Shown: one piece after another, positions 61,601 to 64,000 of the stretch
Position numbering within the stretch: position 1 is the first letter of the stretch
Layout: every line of letters starts with the position of its first letter
Assembly (NCBI GenBank): GCA_017311185.1
Contig: JAESUZ010003897.1
Location: forward strand, 248,001 to 312,000
Direction: 5' to 3'
Length of the DNA: 64,000 nucleotides
Source: Proteles cristata cristata
Lineage: Eukaryota; Chordata; Mammalia; Carnivora; Hyaenidae
Translations under genes and position numbers: made by a program
Notes under the pieces: generated by a model
What the model saw: only the letters and a program-made list of their open reading frames with translations
Database searches by the model: none
What the model was told of the DNA's origin: nothing

Positions 61601-63760
61601 TTCAGCCTTTTAATAAAACATGGCCTTTTGTTCCTTTTTGTGCATGGCTACTTTAAAGTTTATTTACTTACTTTGAGAGATAGAAAGAGTATGAGCAGGG
61701 GAGGGGCAGAGAGAAGAGGGAGTGAGAGAATCCCAAGCAGGCTCTGTAATTTGCACAGAGCCCAGCAGAGGGATCGATCTCATGACCATGAGACCATGAC
61801 CTGAGCCAAAATCAAGAGTCACACATTTAACTAATTGAGTCACCCATGTGCCTTCCATGGCTGCTTTAAAGTAACCAAATGGGAGGAGCGCCCAGGTGGC
61901 TCAGTCCATTAAACATCCGACTTCAGCTCATGTCATGATCTCGTACCCTGTGTCAGGGTCTGTGCTAACAACTCAGAGCCTGGAGCCGGCTTCAGATTCT
62001 GTGTCTCCCTCTCTCTCTGCACCCCTCCCCCCATGCTCTGCCTCTCTCTCCCTTTCTCTCTACCTCTTTCTCTCTCTCTCAAAATGAAAAAACATTGTAA
62101 AAATTATTTTTTAAGAACTGAAGGGATTGTGAAAGGGAAGTGGAAAATTAGGAATATGTACTTGGAAGGTAAATAAAAAATATGGCATGGGGCAAGTTTT
62201 AGATTATAAATTAAGGGCTGGCTTATTTCTCCATATTCATGAGGTGGCTTTAAAACAAAAGTTGTCTCCTGCAGTAGCCTTTTTCTTGAGACATTGCGTT
62301 TCTTGGATTATAGAGAAGGAGCTTTAAGCCTTTCTGCAAATGAGGTAATTTTTAAGAGTCTTCTCAGGGTTTCTGGCTGGCTCAGTTGATGAAGTATGCA
62401 GCTCTTAATCTCGGGTCATGAGTTTGAGCCCCACATTGGATGTAGAGATTACATGCATGTATACGTACGTACATACATACATACATGCATGCAGCTTAAA
62501 AAATAAGAAAGGCTTCTATACCAGCATACATCCAAGCAGTTATGAGAGAGGAAGTAGGAGACCACCAAAAGAACTATTTGTAGTGTATGGGCTTTTTTTT
62601 TTTTAAACTATGGTATTATTTATTTTGCAGGACCTTAATTCCCATTTTACATCAGAAAGCAAAGAGAGGTACTCCACACCAAGCAAAACAGGCTGTTCAT
62701 TGTATACATGCCATATTCACAAACAAAGAAGTCCAGCTTGCACAGATTTTTGAGGTATATATATATATATGTATGTACGTATATAGGATGTGTTTATGTT
62801 GATATTTATTCTTATGCTGTGTGTTTCGATGAAGACAGAAGGTAACTTTTTTTGGCTATTTAATTTCACCCTAGTTATATATTCCATGGGAGCAAGGACA
62901 CTCTTTTTCAGCACTGTATTCACAGCCTTTAGATCAGATTATATGTTTAAATACTCTTTTGAAGAATATTTTGTGTGTTTGTTTTAGAACATTTTAATTT
63001 TCACTCTGTTGGCTCGGTGGTCCACTTATCCTCAGTAATAGTAGATGACTTCTAACCACCCAGTTTAAAGTACCTGTCAACCCTACCTGAAAATTAATCC
63101 TGTTTGCCTTTTCTTATGTGTGATCCTTGACCTGATTCCACTACTAGGAAAGTACTCTTGTTTTTGTAAATTGGATATAGTATCTACAGAACCCACTGAA
63201 CCTTTATTTTTTATGGTCCATGGTCATTTAAAATGTCCCTACAGGATAAGAAATCCACCAACATAACAAGCCTATCATTGTAAATGACTTGAAAATAATG
63301 CTGACTTGATAATGCAGAAATGTTCTTGTTTTTACTTCTGCCTTTTATGTGGGCTTTTTTTTTCTTTTGTCGTTTTGGGTTTTTTTTTTTTTTTTTTTGC
63401 ATTCTTTCATCATATTAAATTTCAGTAAGTACAATAAGAATCAAGTGTGTGATATGGCTGAAGTTACTTTTGTTTATATCATTAGAATAGATTTGCTTGG
63501 GCACAATAAATTCAGGATGGTCAGGAGCATTTACTATTTCCATAGAATGTCTAGATATTTATAAAACAAAACTGGTAATTTTGACTGTTTTATTTTTATA
63601 GCCACTCAGTAGGAGTCTGAATGCTGATGTACCAGAACAACTTATAACTCCATTAGTTTCATTGGGCCACATTTCTATGTTAGCACCAGATCAGTTCGCT
63701 TCCCCAATGAAATCTGTAGTAGCAAATTTTATTGTGAAAGATCTGCTAATGAATGACAGG
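18082..63760 (+). CDS. PDS5A: PDS5A, cohesin-associated factor A (partial gene, 19 internal exons)
   Basis: PDS5 proteins are nuclear HEAT-repeat scaffolds that bind the RAD21 subunit of cohesin and, with WAPL, sororin and the ESCO acetyltransferases, control cohesin release and sister-chromatid cohesion (established for the family). Nineteen exons found by reading the sequence join in phase into 766 codons without a stop. Signature blocks are [11 protein letters not shown] (start), [59 protein letters not shown] and LAPDQF (end). Variable sites match PDS5A and not its paralogue PDS5B, for example [45 protein letters not shown] and [10 protein letters not shown]. The human protein is about 1.3 kb residues long, so roughly the first 46 residues and the C-terminal 40 percent lie outside. 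All splice sites are GT/AG, so this is the functional gene and not a processed copy. Gene identity is near certain; exon numbering relative to the full gene cannot be given from this window. Confidence 0.98.
18286..19351 (+). other. PDS5A: Intron, SINE-free, AT-rich
   Basis: 1.07 kb between window exons 1 and 2. No repeat or RNA gene was recognised. Confidence 0.8.
19352..19438 (+). CDS. PDS5A: PDS5A coding exon 2 of window (codons 69-97)
   Basis: 87 nt, phase 0/0, [20 protein letters not shown] followed by FNRYFYLLE. The acceptor is a long T tract then aacag; the donor is gtaaaa at 19439. Residues are almost invariant between PDS5A and PDS5B, so this exon does not separate the paralogues. 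Confidence 0.96.
19439..19937 (+). other. PDS5A: Short AT-rich intron
   Basis: 499 bp, strongly AT-rich, ending in a (TTTA)n run that serves as the acceptor tract of the following exon. Confidence 0.8.
19938..20035 (+). CDS. PDS5A: PDS5A coding exon 3 of window (codons 98-129 plus 2 nt)
   Basis: 98 nt, enters phase 0, leaves phase 2. It encodes [20 protein letters not shown] and [12 protein letters not shown]. The donor gtaag at 20036 is good. The acceptor is unusual: the tract is a (TTTA)n run ending in aag, so purines interrupt the pyrimidines every fourth base. The reading frame on both sides leaves no alternative acceptor. Confidence 0.95.
20390..20525 (-). repeat. MIR-like relic
   Basis: 'ggtagcttgctcaaggacac' and 'agctctgattttagtccagt' follow reverse MIR order. 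Confidence 0.5.
20622..20824 (-). mobile_element. CAN-SINE, antisense, older
   Basis: 'gagatcatgacctgagccta' and 'aattgagccacccgggcacc' head complements with a short tail. Confidence 0.9.
20924..21152 (-). mobile_element. CAN-SINE, antisense, with expanded (GA)n and TSD
   Basis: Contains (TTTA)n followed by a GA run of about 34 bp at 20958-20991. Duplication tccaaaagcat at 20913-20923 and 21153-21163. Confidence 0.94.
21478..21690. repeat. Ancient interspersed repeat, family not resolved
   Basis: 'agcttttgctgcataacaaa' followed by 'cagtcagttggcaagacatc' is a widespread old mammalian repeat text. I do not recall its name with confidence. Confidence 0.4.
22230..22900 (-). mobile_element. Old antisense L1-like relic
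   Basis: 'ttcaggtctggtgctgatag', 'attgtttctaatgaggagtt' and 'agcaatttgattatgatgta' match an old L1-type text that recurs in mammals. Ends uncertain. Confidence 0.5.
22776..22834. repeat. Short hairpin with a repeated arm
   Basis: A 12 bp perfect inverted repeat, atctttgtaagc (22776-22787) and gcttacaaagat (22794-22805), with a 6-base loop. The right arm gcttacaaagatta recurs directly at 22821-22834. Confidence 0.85.
24477..24603 (+). CDS. PDS5A: PDS5A coding exon 4 of window (codons 130-172)
   Basis: 127 nt, enters phase 2 (aa|c, Asn), leaves phase 0. [20 protein letters not shown] then [20 protein letters not shown] and AHK. The acceptor is a T-rich tract ending ttaag; the donor is gtttgt at 24604. 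EGDGVTQ and SILINLI are PDS5A-type, where PDS5B differs. Confidence 0.96.
24604..26463 (+). other. PDS5A: Intron with a DNA-transposon relic
   Basis: 1.86 kb, without CAN-SINEs. It holds a hAT-like relic at about 25590-25801; the rest is unassigned. Confidence 0.75.
25590..25801 (+). mobile_element. hAT-like DNA transposon relic
   Basis: 'gtttgtgaaccaaatctagc', 'taaaattttatttgaacaca' and 'ctaaaatatttaccatctag' match a common nonautonomous mammalian DNA repeat. Family name not certain; a reverse-oriented relative is at 41930-42106. Confidence 0.6.
26464..26544 (+). CDS. PDS5A: PDS5A coding exon 5 of window (codons 173-199)
   Basis: 81 nt, phase 0/0, [20 protein letters not shown] then IEACIAN. 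The acceptor is tgtttcag, the donor gtatgt at 26545. The EACIAN end is PDS5A-specific. Confidence 0.96.
26545..28513 (+). other. PDS5A: Intron with a hybrid inverted SINE
   Basis: 1.97 kb, very AT-rich. The only clear repeat is the two-headed SINE at 27840-28077. Confidence 0.75.
27840..28077. mobile_element. Hybrid CAN-SINE: sense head joined to antisense copy
   Basis: 27840-27910 is a sense head ('gcacctgggtggctcag' to 'ggtcatgatctcacaatttg'); about 27940-28077 is an antisense 5' part ending 'actgagccactcaggtgccc'. The two heads point inward, making an imperfect inverted repeat. Confidence 0.85.
28514..28654 (+). CDS. PDS5A: PDS5A coding exon 6 of window (codons 200-246)
   Basis: 141 nt, phase 0/0, [20 protein letters not shown] then [20 protein letters not shown] and QLEFKLK. 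The acceptor is tcctgtag, the donor gtagga at 28655. It encodes HEAT-type amphipathic helices. Confidence 0.96.
28966..28986. repeat. (TTTA)n simple repeat
   Basis: About five TTTA units in an AT-rich intron. Confidence 0.9.
29240..29660 (-). repeat. MIR-like relic interrupted by a SINE
   Basis: 'gttacacagttgaaacggat' before and 'gggatcagaactctaatttg' after the SINE form a continuous reverse MIR-like text. Confidence 0.55.
29390..29600 (+). mobile_element. CAN-SINE, sense, nested in MIR-like relic
   Basis: 'ggggcacctgggtggctcga' head to 'aaaataaaataaacatt' tail. Imperfect flanks ggatttgag / agatttggg. Confidence 0.92.
31415..31530 (+). CDS. PDS5A: PDS5A coding exon 7 of window (codons 247-284 plus 2 nt)
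   Basis: 116 nt, enters phase 0, leaves phase 2 (cg|a, Arg). [20 protein letters not shown] then [18 protein letters not shown]. The acceptor is ttttttcttag, the donor gtaaga at 31531. Confidence 0.96.
31990..32196 (-). mobile_element. CAN-SINE, antisense
   Basis: 'tttatttatttatttttag' tail complement to 'ctgagccagccaggcgccc'. Flanks contain 'atagccttt' on both sides. Confidence 0.92.
32881..33034 (+). mobile_element. CAN-SINE, sense, short
   Basis: 'agggacacctaggtttctca' head, shortened body, 'caaaataaatattt' tail. Immediately followed by an antisense copy. Confidence 0.87.
33048..33285 (-). mobile_element. CAN-SINE (young type), antisense, inserted in the tail of another SINE
   Basis: Duplication taaagtattttta at 33035-33047 and 33286-33298. 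A (TTTA)/(TTTTA) tail is followed by young-type sequence. Confidence 0.95.
34024..34118 (+). CDS. PDS5A: PDS5A coding exon 8 of window (codons 285-316 plus 1 nt)
   Basis: 95 nt, enters phase 2, leaves phase 1 (g|aa, Glu). [20 protein letters not shown] then [12 protein letters not shown]. The acceptor is ttccatgtag with only a modest upstream tract; the donor is gtaagc at 34119. The block is deeply conserved across eukaryotic PDS5. Confidence 0.96.
34119..34853 (+). other. PDS5A: Intron, no recognised repeat
   Basis: 735 bp of AT-rich sequence; nothing else seen. Confidence 0.75.
34854..34999 (+). CDS. PDS5A: PDS5A coding exon 9 of window (codons 317-365)
   Basis: 146 nt, enters phase 1, leaves phase 0. 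[20 protein letters not shown] then [20 protein letters not shown] and VRERTLDKR. The acceptor is ttatattacag, the donor gtaaga at 35000. [11 protein letters not shown] and VRERTLDKR are family hallmarks. Confidence 0.97.
35000..37148 (+). other. PDS5A: Intron, SINE-free
   Basis: 2.15 kb without CAN-SINEs. A weak MIR/MIR3-like stretch lies at about 36580-36700; otherwise no assignable element. Confidence 0.7.
36580..36700 (+). repeat. MIR/MIR3-like relic
   Basis: 'tgtccatttaacctataaaa...gatcactaaggtactttccaa' has the pattern of this family; diverged. Confidence 0.4.
37149..37300 (+). CDS. PDS5A: PDS5A coding exon 10 of window (codons 366-415 plus 2 nt)
   Basis: 152 nt, enters phase 0, leaves phase 2. 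[20 protein letters not shown] then [20 protein letters not shown] and [10 protein letters not shown]. The acceptor is actttttag, the donor gtgagt at 37301. [15 protein letters not shown] separates PDS5A from PDS5B. Confidence 0.97.
37450..37680 (+). repeat. MIR
   Basis: 'gggcttcagagtcagaccag', 'gatgtgtgccttttcacaac' and 'gcccaatgcctggcagtaca' follow sense MIR order. Confidence 0.7.
37740..37885 (-). mobile_element. L1M-type 3' UTR fragment, antisense
   Basis: 'taattgaggtataattgata' and 'ctagtttcaggtgtatgaca' are diagnostic text. Confidence 0.75.
38463..38541 (+). mobile_element. CAN-SINE stub, sense
   Basis: Only the head is present ('gggtgcctggctggctcagt' to 'gaactcatgagctcc'), followed by an (AAAC)n tail. 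Confidence 0.78.
38711..38824 (+). CDS. PDS5A: PDS5A coding exon 11 of window (codons 416-453 plus 2 nt)
   Basis: 114 nt, enters and leaves in phase 2. [20 protein letters not shown] then [18 protein letters not shown]. The acceptor is ttgtttcatag, the donor gtaagt at 38825. Confidence 0.97.
39440..40060. mobile_element. Old L1-type relic
   Basis: 'tctgaaccatctgagagtat', 'cccctaaatattttagtgtg' and 'gatgtttcctcattattaga' are from a well-known old LINE 3' text. Subfamily not assigned. Confidence 0.6.
40320..40610. repeat. L2-like relic
   Basis: 'cttgtgctctgtgttccaaa' to 'cttctaaacttctcagatat' resembles the L2 3' region. Diverged. Confidence 0.4.
40619..40823 (+). mobile_element. CAN-SINE, sense, older
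   Basis: 'gggacgcctgggtggcttag' head, 'gttcgagccccacatcggg', short tail. Its A-rich 3' tail became the target of the next copy. Confidence 0.9.
40841..41074 (+). mobile_element. CAN-SINE (young type), sense, inserted into the previous SINE's tail
   Basis: Duplication of about 17 bp (A8 + gtttaacct) at 40824-40840 and 41075-41091. Nearly intact young-type body with (CT)n-cctag at 41010-41032. It lies 183 bp before exon 12 of the window. Confidence 0.95.
41258..41339 (+). CDS. PDS5A: PDS5A coding exon 12 of window (codons 454-481)
   Basis: 82 nt, enters phase 2, leaves phase 0. [20 protein letters not shown] then LDLHKQPT. The acceptor is tatcaacag; its upstream tract is interrupted. The donor is gtaggt at 41340. 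A pair of tandem sense SINEs ends about 180 bp upstream. Confidence 0.96.
41340..42609 (+). other. PDS5A: Intron with a DNA-transposon relic
   Basis: 1.27 kb, SINE-free. A second copy of the hAT-like relic lies at about 41930-42106, opposite in orientation to the one at 25590. Confidence 0.7.
41930..42106 (-). mobile_element. hAT-like DNA transposon relic, reverse orientation
   Basis: 'ccataggaccatagtttacc' and 'tttgccatccataaagtctt' are the reverse of the element at 25590-25801. Confidence 0.55.
42610..42658 (+). CDS. PDS5A: PDS5A coding exon 13 of window (codons 482-497 plus 1 nt)
   Basis: 49 nt, the shortest exon here. It enters phase 0 and leaves phase 1: [16 protein letters not shown] plus the first base of a Lys codon. 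The acceptor is taaatttcag, the donor gtgagt at 42659. The next intron is only 176 bp, so this pair is easily missed by gene finders. Confidence 0.95.
42835..42974 (+). CDS. PDS5A: PDS5A coding exon 14 of window (codons 498-544)
   Basis: 140 nt, enters phase 1, leaves phase 0. [20 protein letters not shown] then [20 protein letters not shown] and KQADVCV. The acceptor is ttttatag; the donor is gttagt at 42975, a less common +3 base. The Cys-rich [10 protein letters not shown] segment is conserved in both vertebrate PDS5 proteins. Confidence 0.96.
43450..43610 (+). repeat. MIR
   Basis: 'ataccatttactaccagtgt' then 'gacctttagtaagttc' and 'cctcatttttctcatctatg' follow sense MIR order. Confidence 0.75.
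43612..43703. repeat. Compound microsatellite (GT)n-(GA)n-(GC)n
   Basis: A GT run of about 32 bp is followed by about 22 bp of GA, then gcgcgcgc, 'actagcgag', more GA and a second short GT run. Confidence 0.97.
44240..44390 (-). repeat. MIR/MIR3-like relic
   Basis: 'cattttacaaataaagacac' and 'agtctagatcccgtaagtcc' follow the order of a reversed MIR-type SINE. Confidence 0.5.
44768..44988 (-). mobile_element. CAN-SINE (young type), antisense, with TSD
   Basis: Young-type markers and a GA run; flanks tgaagatttt (from 44756) and tgaagatatttt (from 44989). Confidence 0.94.
45800..45960 (+). repeat. MIR
   Basis: 'gtttgaattccagctgtacc', 'actaccactgtgactgttag' and 'ctgagcctccttttcttcat' clearly follow MIR. 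A SINE follows directly. Confidence 0.75.
45972..46198 (+). mobile_element. CAN-SINE, sense, with TSD
   Basis: Full copy with atgaaatttt at 45962-45971 and 46199-46208. Confidence 0.94.
47060..47870 (+). mobile_element. ERVL-like solo LTR, sense
   Basis: 'cctatgtaataaagcctcta', 'gagagcttctgggttggtgg', 'ctatgcatctcttccatctg', 'ttataataaaccagtaatct' and 'cagaattgaattgaattgta' are in the order of an old ERVL-class LTR. No retroviral coding sequence is next to it. A polyadenylation-type AATAAA sits at 47467-47472. Family name not certain. Confidence 0.65.
50051..50166 (+). CDS. PDS5A: PDS5A coding exon 15 of window (codons 545-582 plus 2 nt)
   Basis: 116 nt, enters phase 0, leaves phase 2 (ag|t, Ser). 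[20 protein letters not shown] then [18 protein letters not shown]. The acceptor is ctttctatag, the donor gtaagc at 50167. It follows the largest intron that lies completely within the window (7.1 kb). Confidence 0.97.
50990..51193 (-). mobile_element. CAN-SINE, antisense
   Basis: 'aatgtttatttatttttgag' to 'aactgagccacccaggcgac'. Confidence 0.92.
51295..51670 (-). mobile_element. MaLR LTR (MLT1/MST-like), antisense
   Basis: The reverse 3' end 'tctagggctgccataacaaa', 'ttctcacagttctggaggtt' and the reverse 5' end 'cttcaacatatgaatttggg' define an almost complete solo LTR. Noncoding. Confidence 0.8.
51681..51694. repeat. Short (GTC)n microsatellite at a SINE tail
   Basis: About five GTC units directly precede the T-run that is the complement of the next SINE's A-tail. 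Confidence 0.9.
51696..51902 (-). mobile_element. CAN-SINE, antisense, intermediate type
   Basis: A T-run, (GA)n, 'gctggctgtcagcacag' and head complement 'tgacccacccaggcacccc'. Confidence 0.92.
51905..52113 (-). mobile_element. CAN-SINE, antisense, tandem with previous copy
   Basis: 'aatgtttgtttatttttgag' to 'gctgagccactcaggtgccc'; abuts the preceding antisense copy. Confidence 0.92.
52321..52428 (-). mobile_element. Degenerate carnivore SINE, antisense
   Basis: 'gcagggcttgagtccacaac', 'gatcaagagtcgaacattta' and 'gctgagcccccaggcacccc' are an older tRNA-SINE variant; the 3' part is not recognisable. Confidence 0.7.
52440..53335 (-). mobile_element. Antisense L1 3' end relic with a nested SINE piece
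   Basis: 'ttaatttcaggtgtacaaca', 'gtgctgtacctttattccga', 'tttagcataatatcctctag', 'aataatgctgcagtaaacat' and 'ggtaaatacccagtagtgga' in order. The minus strand at 52951-53193 keeps a broken ORF2 C terminus. Confidence 0.85.
52511..52595 (-). mobile_element. SINE fragment nested in L1
   Basis: 'ggggcttgaacctacagccc' to 'agtcacccaagcacccc' is the 5' part of an antisense carnivore tRNA-SINE. Similar to the copy at 52321-52428. Confidence 0.7.
53481..53697 (-). mobile_element. CAN-SINE (young type), antisense, with TSD
   Basis: 15 bp perfect duplication tgcatattcactttg at 53466-53480 and 53698-53712; young-type body with very few differences from other young copies. Confidence 0.96.
54205..54420 (+). 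repeat. MIR
   Basis: 'ctgagctgtaattttctcac', 'aataaggataataacacgtt' and 'acagtgccttgcacatagta' follow sense MIR. Confidence 0.7.
54811..55058 (+). mobile_element. CAN-SINE (young type), sense
   Basis: Almost consensus young-type body ('cttagtcggttaagcgtccg', 'gactgccagctcagagcctg', (CT)n-cctag ending 55000) with a long A/AAATA tail. TSD unclear. Confidence 0.94.
55215..55600 (+). mobile_element. Sense L1 3' end relic
   Basis: 'gacatggatggagctagact', 'gtgaaataagtccatcagaa', 'gagactcctaagaatagaga' and 'gtgatgagcactgagtgttg' match the carnivore L1 3' end; older and shorter than the copy at 16307. Confidence 0.8.
55629..55859 (+). mobile_element. CAN-SINE, sense
   Basis: 'ggggtgcttggatggctcag' to 'aaataaataaacattttt'; directly followed by another sense copy. 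Confidence 0.92.
55860..56069 (+). mobile_element. CAN-SINE, sense, tandem with previous copy
   Basis: 'aggcgcctgggtggctccgt' to 'aataaagaaacatt' plus an A-run. It begins in the A-rich tail of the preceding copy. Confidence 0.92.
56583..56741 (+). mobile_element. CAN-SINE, sense, 5'- and internally truncated
   Basis: 'agggtggctcagtctgttaa', short body without the 'ctgtgctgacag' block, tail 'aaaataaataaac'. Confidence 0.85.
56880..56985 (+). CDS. PDS5A: PDS5A coding exon 16 of window (codons 583-618)
   Basis: 106 nt, enters phase 2, leaves phase 0. [20 protein letters not shown] then [16 protein letters not shown]. The acceptor is tgttttaatag, the donor gtactt at 56986. The acidic DDEEEG loop is PDS5A-type. 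Confidence 0.96.
56986..58740 (+). other. PDS5A: Intron without CAN-SINEs
   Basis: 1.76 kb. 57380-57800 is less AT-rich and faintly resembles an old LINE relic, not assigned. Nothing coding was seen. Confidence 0.65.
58741..58901 (+). CDS. PDS5A: PDS5A coding exon 17 of window (codons 619-671 plus 2 nt)
   Basis: 161 nt, enters phase 0, leaves phase 2 (tc|g, Ser). [20 protein letters not shown] then [20 protein letters not shown] and [13 protein letters not shown]. The acceptor is tgttcctccag, the donor gtgagt at 58902. Confidence 0.97.
59643..59863 (-). mobile_element. CAN-SINE, antisense, with TSD
   Basis: Flanks ctgactcctaaagtttt (from 59625) and ctgactccaaaaatttt (from 59864); slight expansion of the 'ctacttcctctgtgccg' part. 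Confidence 0.92.
59920..60060 (+). repeat. L2-like relic
   Basis: 'tagtccctggactcaaggta' and 'gtatagtctagaaatgataa' resemble the L2 3' segment. Confidence 0.4.
60869..61062 (+). mobile_element. CAN-SINE, sense
   Basis: 'ggggcacctggatggctcag' to 'aaaaataaataaataattc'; short-body variant. Confidence 0.92.
61285..61545 (+). repeat. MIR, nearly full length
   Basis: 'ggaggttaagtgtgtggatt', 'ccatttactagctccatcac', 'gagcttcagttttctcatct' and 'cttagaatggtgcttggtac' run through the whole MIR in order. Confidence 0.85.
61659..61855 (-). mobile_element. CAN-SINE, antisense, with TSD
   Basis: 16 bp duplication with one mismatch, catggctactttaaag (61643-61658) and catggctgctttaaag (61856-61871). Confidence 0.95.
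61886..62100 (+). mobile_element. CAN-SINE, sense
   Basis: 'gagcgcccaggtggctcagt' to 'caaaatgaaaaaacattg'; head-to-head with the antisense copy 30 bp upstream. Confidence 0.92.
62368..62505 (+). mobile_element. Older carnivore tRNA-SINE, sense, with tetranucleotide tail
   Basis: 'tggctggctcagttgatgaa', 'gagtttgagccccacattgg' and 'tgtagagattacatgc', then a (TACG/TACA)n tail. It differs from the felid body and looks like a basal carnivore SINE. Confidence 0.75.
62631..62754 (+). CDS. PDS5A: PDS5A coding exon 18 of window (codons 672-713)
   Basis: 124 nt, enters phase 2, leaves phase 0. [20 protein letters not shown] then [20 protein letters not shown] and FE. The acceptor is tattttgcag, the donor gtatat at 62755, which runs into a short TA repeat. 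Confidence 0.96.
62755..63601 (+). other. PDS5A: Intron, no recognised repeat
   Basis: 847 bp. It begins in a short TA repeat and contains a T-rich run near 63356-63400; nothing else assignable. Confidence 0.75.
63602..63760 (+). CDS. PDS5A: PDS5A coding exon 19 of window (codons 714-766), contains APDQF motif
   Basis: 159 nt, phase 0/0. [20 protein letters not shown] then [20 protein letters not shown] and [13 protein letters not shown]. The acceptor is ttatttttatag, the donor gtaagt at 63761. The APDQF motif (63683-63697) is a conserved PDS5 surface element, reported in the family as part of the WAPL/sororin binding region. Further exons lie beyond the window. Confidence 0.97.
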
Positions 63761-64000
63761 GTAAGTTTCTAATTTAATTAAATTTAGAATAATGAGACTA
63801 AAACTATTTATATCTTCATCACAGAAACATTTCTGCTTCTCTGTTTAATTTTCTTTTCCTTTTAAATTATTGTGTGTTTTCCCTCCTTATTTATTTACTA
63901 AAATTTCCAAATGGCATTCTGACTTCAGTATAGCTATTACCAGAACTTAACATTTAGGAAAGAAAAATTGAGAACATGGGATGAATGAATCATTAAGTAA

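Larger units (their letters stand above)
58902..62630 (+). other. PDS5A: Intron with five SINEs and a MIR
   Basis: 3.73 kb. SINEs at 59643-59863, 60869-61062, 61659-61855, 61886-62100 and 62368-62505; MIR at about 61285-61545; L2-like stretch at about 59920-60060. Confidence 0.75.

Noticed and set aside
62458..62490. Regular TACG/TACA units resembling a short array
   Set aside because: Unit length is four bases and it sits at a SINE tail: a microsatellite, not CRISPR. CRISPR is not expected in a mammalian genome.
18082..63760. PDS5B as an alternative identity
   Set aside because: Many positions differ from PDS5B in the paralogue-specific blocks (for example [35 protein letters not shown]) and agree with PDS5A.
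1..64000. A previously undescribed biological system
   Set aside because: Everything I could identify belongs to one conserved cohesin-regulator gene and known classes of mammalian repeats. I saw no unexplained gene cluster or array.

Overview
This is a window from a mammalian nuclear genome. It lies inside one protein-coding gene on the + strand, PDS5A, which encodes a HEAT-repeat regulator of cohesin. Nineteen consecutive internal coding exons, from 18082 to 63760, splice with GT/AG boundaries and compatible phases into one open frame of 2298 nt (766 codons). It starts at the conserved [11 protein letters not shown] block near the protein's N terminus and runs past the APDQF motif. The promoter, the first coding exon(s) and the C-terminal part lie outside the window. 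No second gene, RNA gene or CRISPR array was found.

The source is a carnivore, most likely a cat-family (feliform) species. About 49 tRNA-derived CAN-SINEs of the felid type are scattered through the introns in both orientations. They have a 'cctgggtggctcagtcggtt' head, an internal B-box-like 'ggttcgagccc', a (CT)n tract and an 'aaataaata' A-rich tail. Two young L1 3' ends have target-site duplications and are of carnivore L1 type. The dog-type SINE body is not seen.

Layout: 1-18081 is one upstream intron packed with repeats: a nested antisense L1 at 1-2705, a dense SINE cluster at 3.5-13.8 kb, a SINE-split MaLR LTR at 12.3-13.0 kb, and another antisense L1 followed by a young sense L1 at 14.6-17.0 kb. 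From 18082 to 43 kb, fourteen exons alternate with AT-rich, mostly SINE-poor introns. 42975-50050 is a 7 kb intron holding MIRs, a compound microsatellite and an ERVL-like LTR. 50167-56879 is a repeat-rich 6.7 kb intron with a MaLR LTR, an antisense L1 and about ten SINEs. 56880-63760 carries the last four exons, and intron sequence continues to 64000.

The points most worth a second look are structural, not a new system: three SINEs inserted serially into one target site, young SINE copies that carry a splice-acceptor-like (CT)nCCTAG in the sense orientation, several close inverted SINE pairs, a young SINE ending 89 bp before an exon, and one exon whose acceptor tract is a TTTA repeat.
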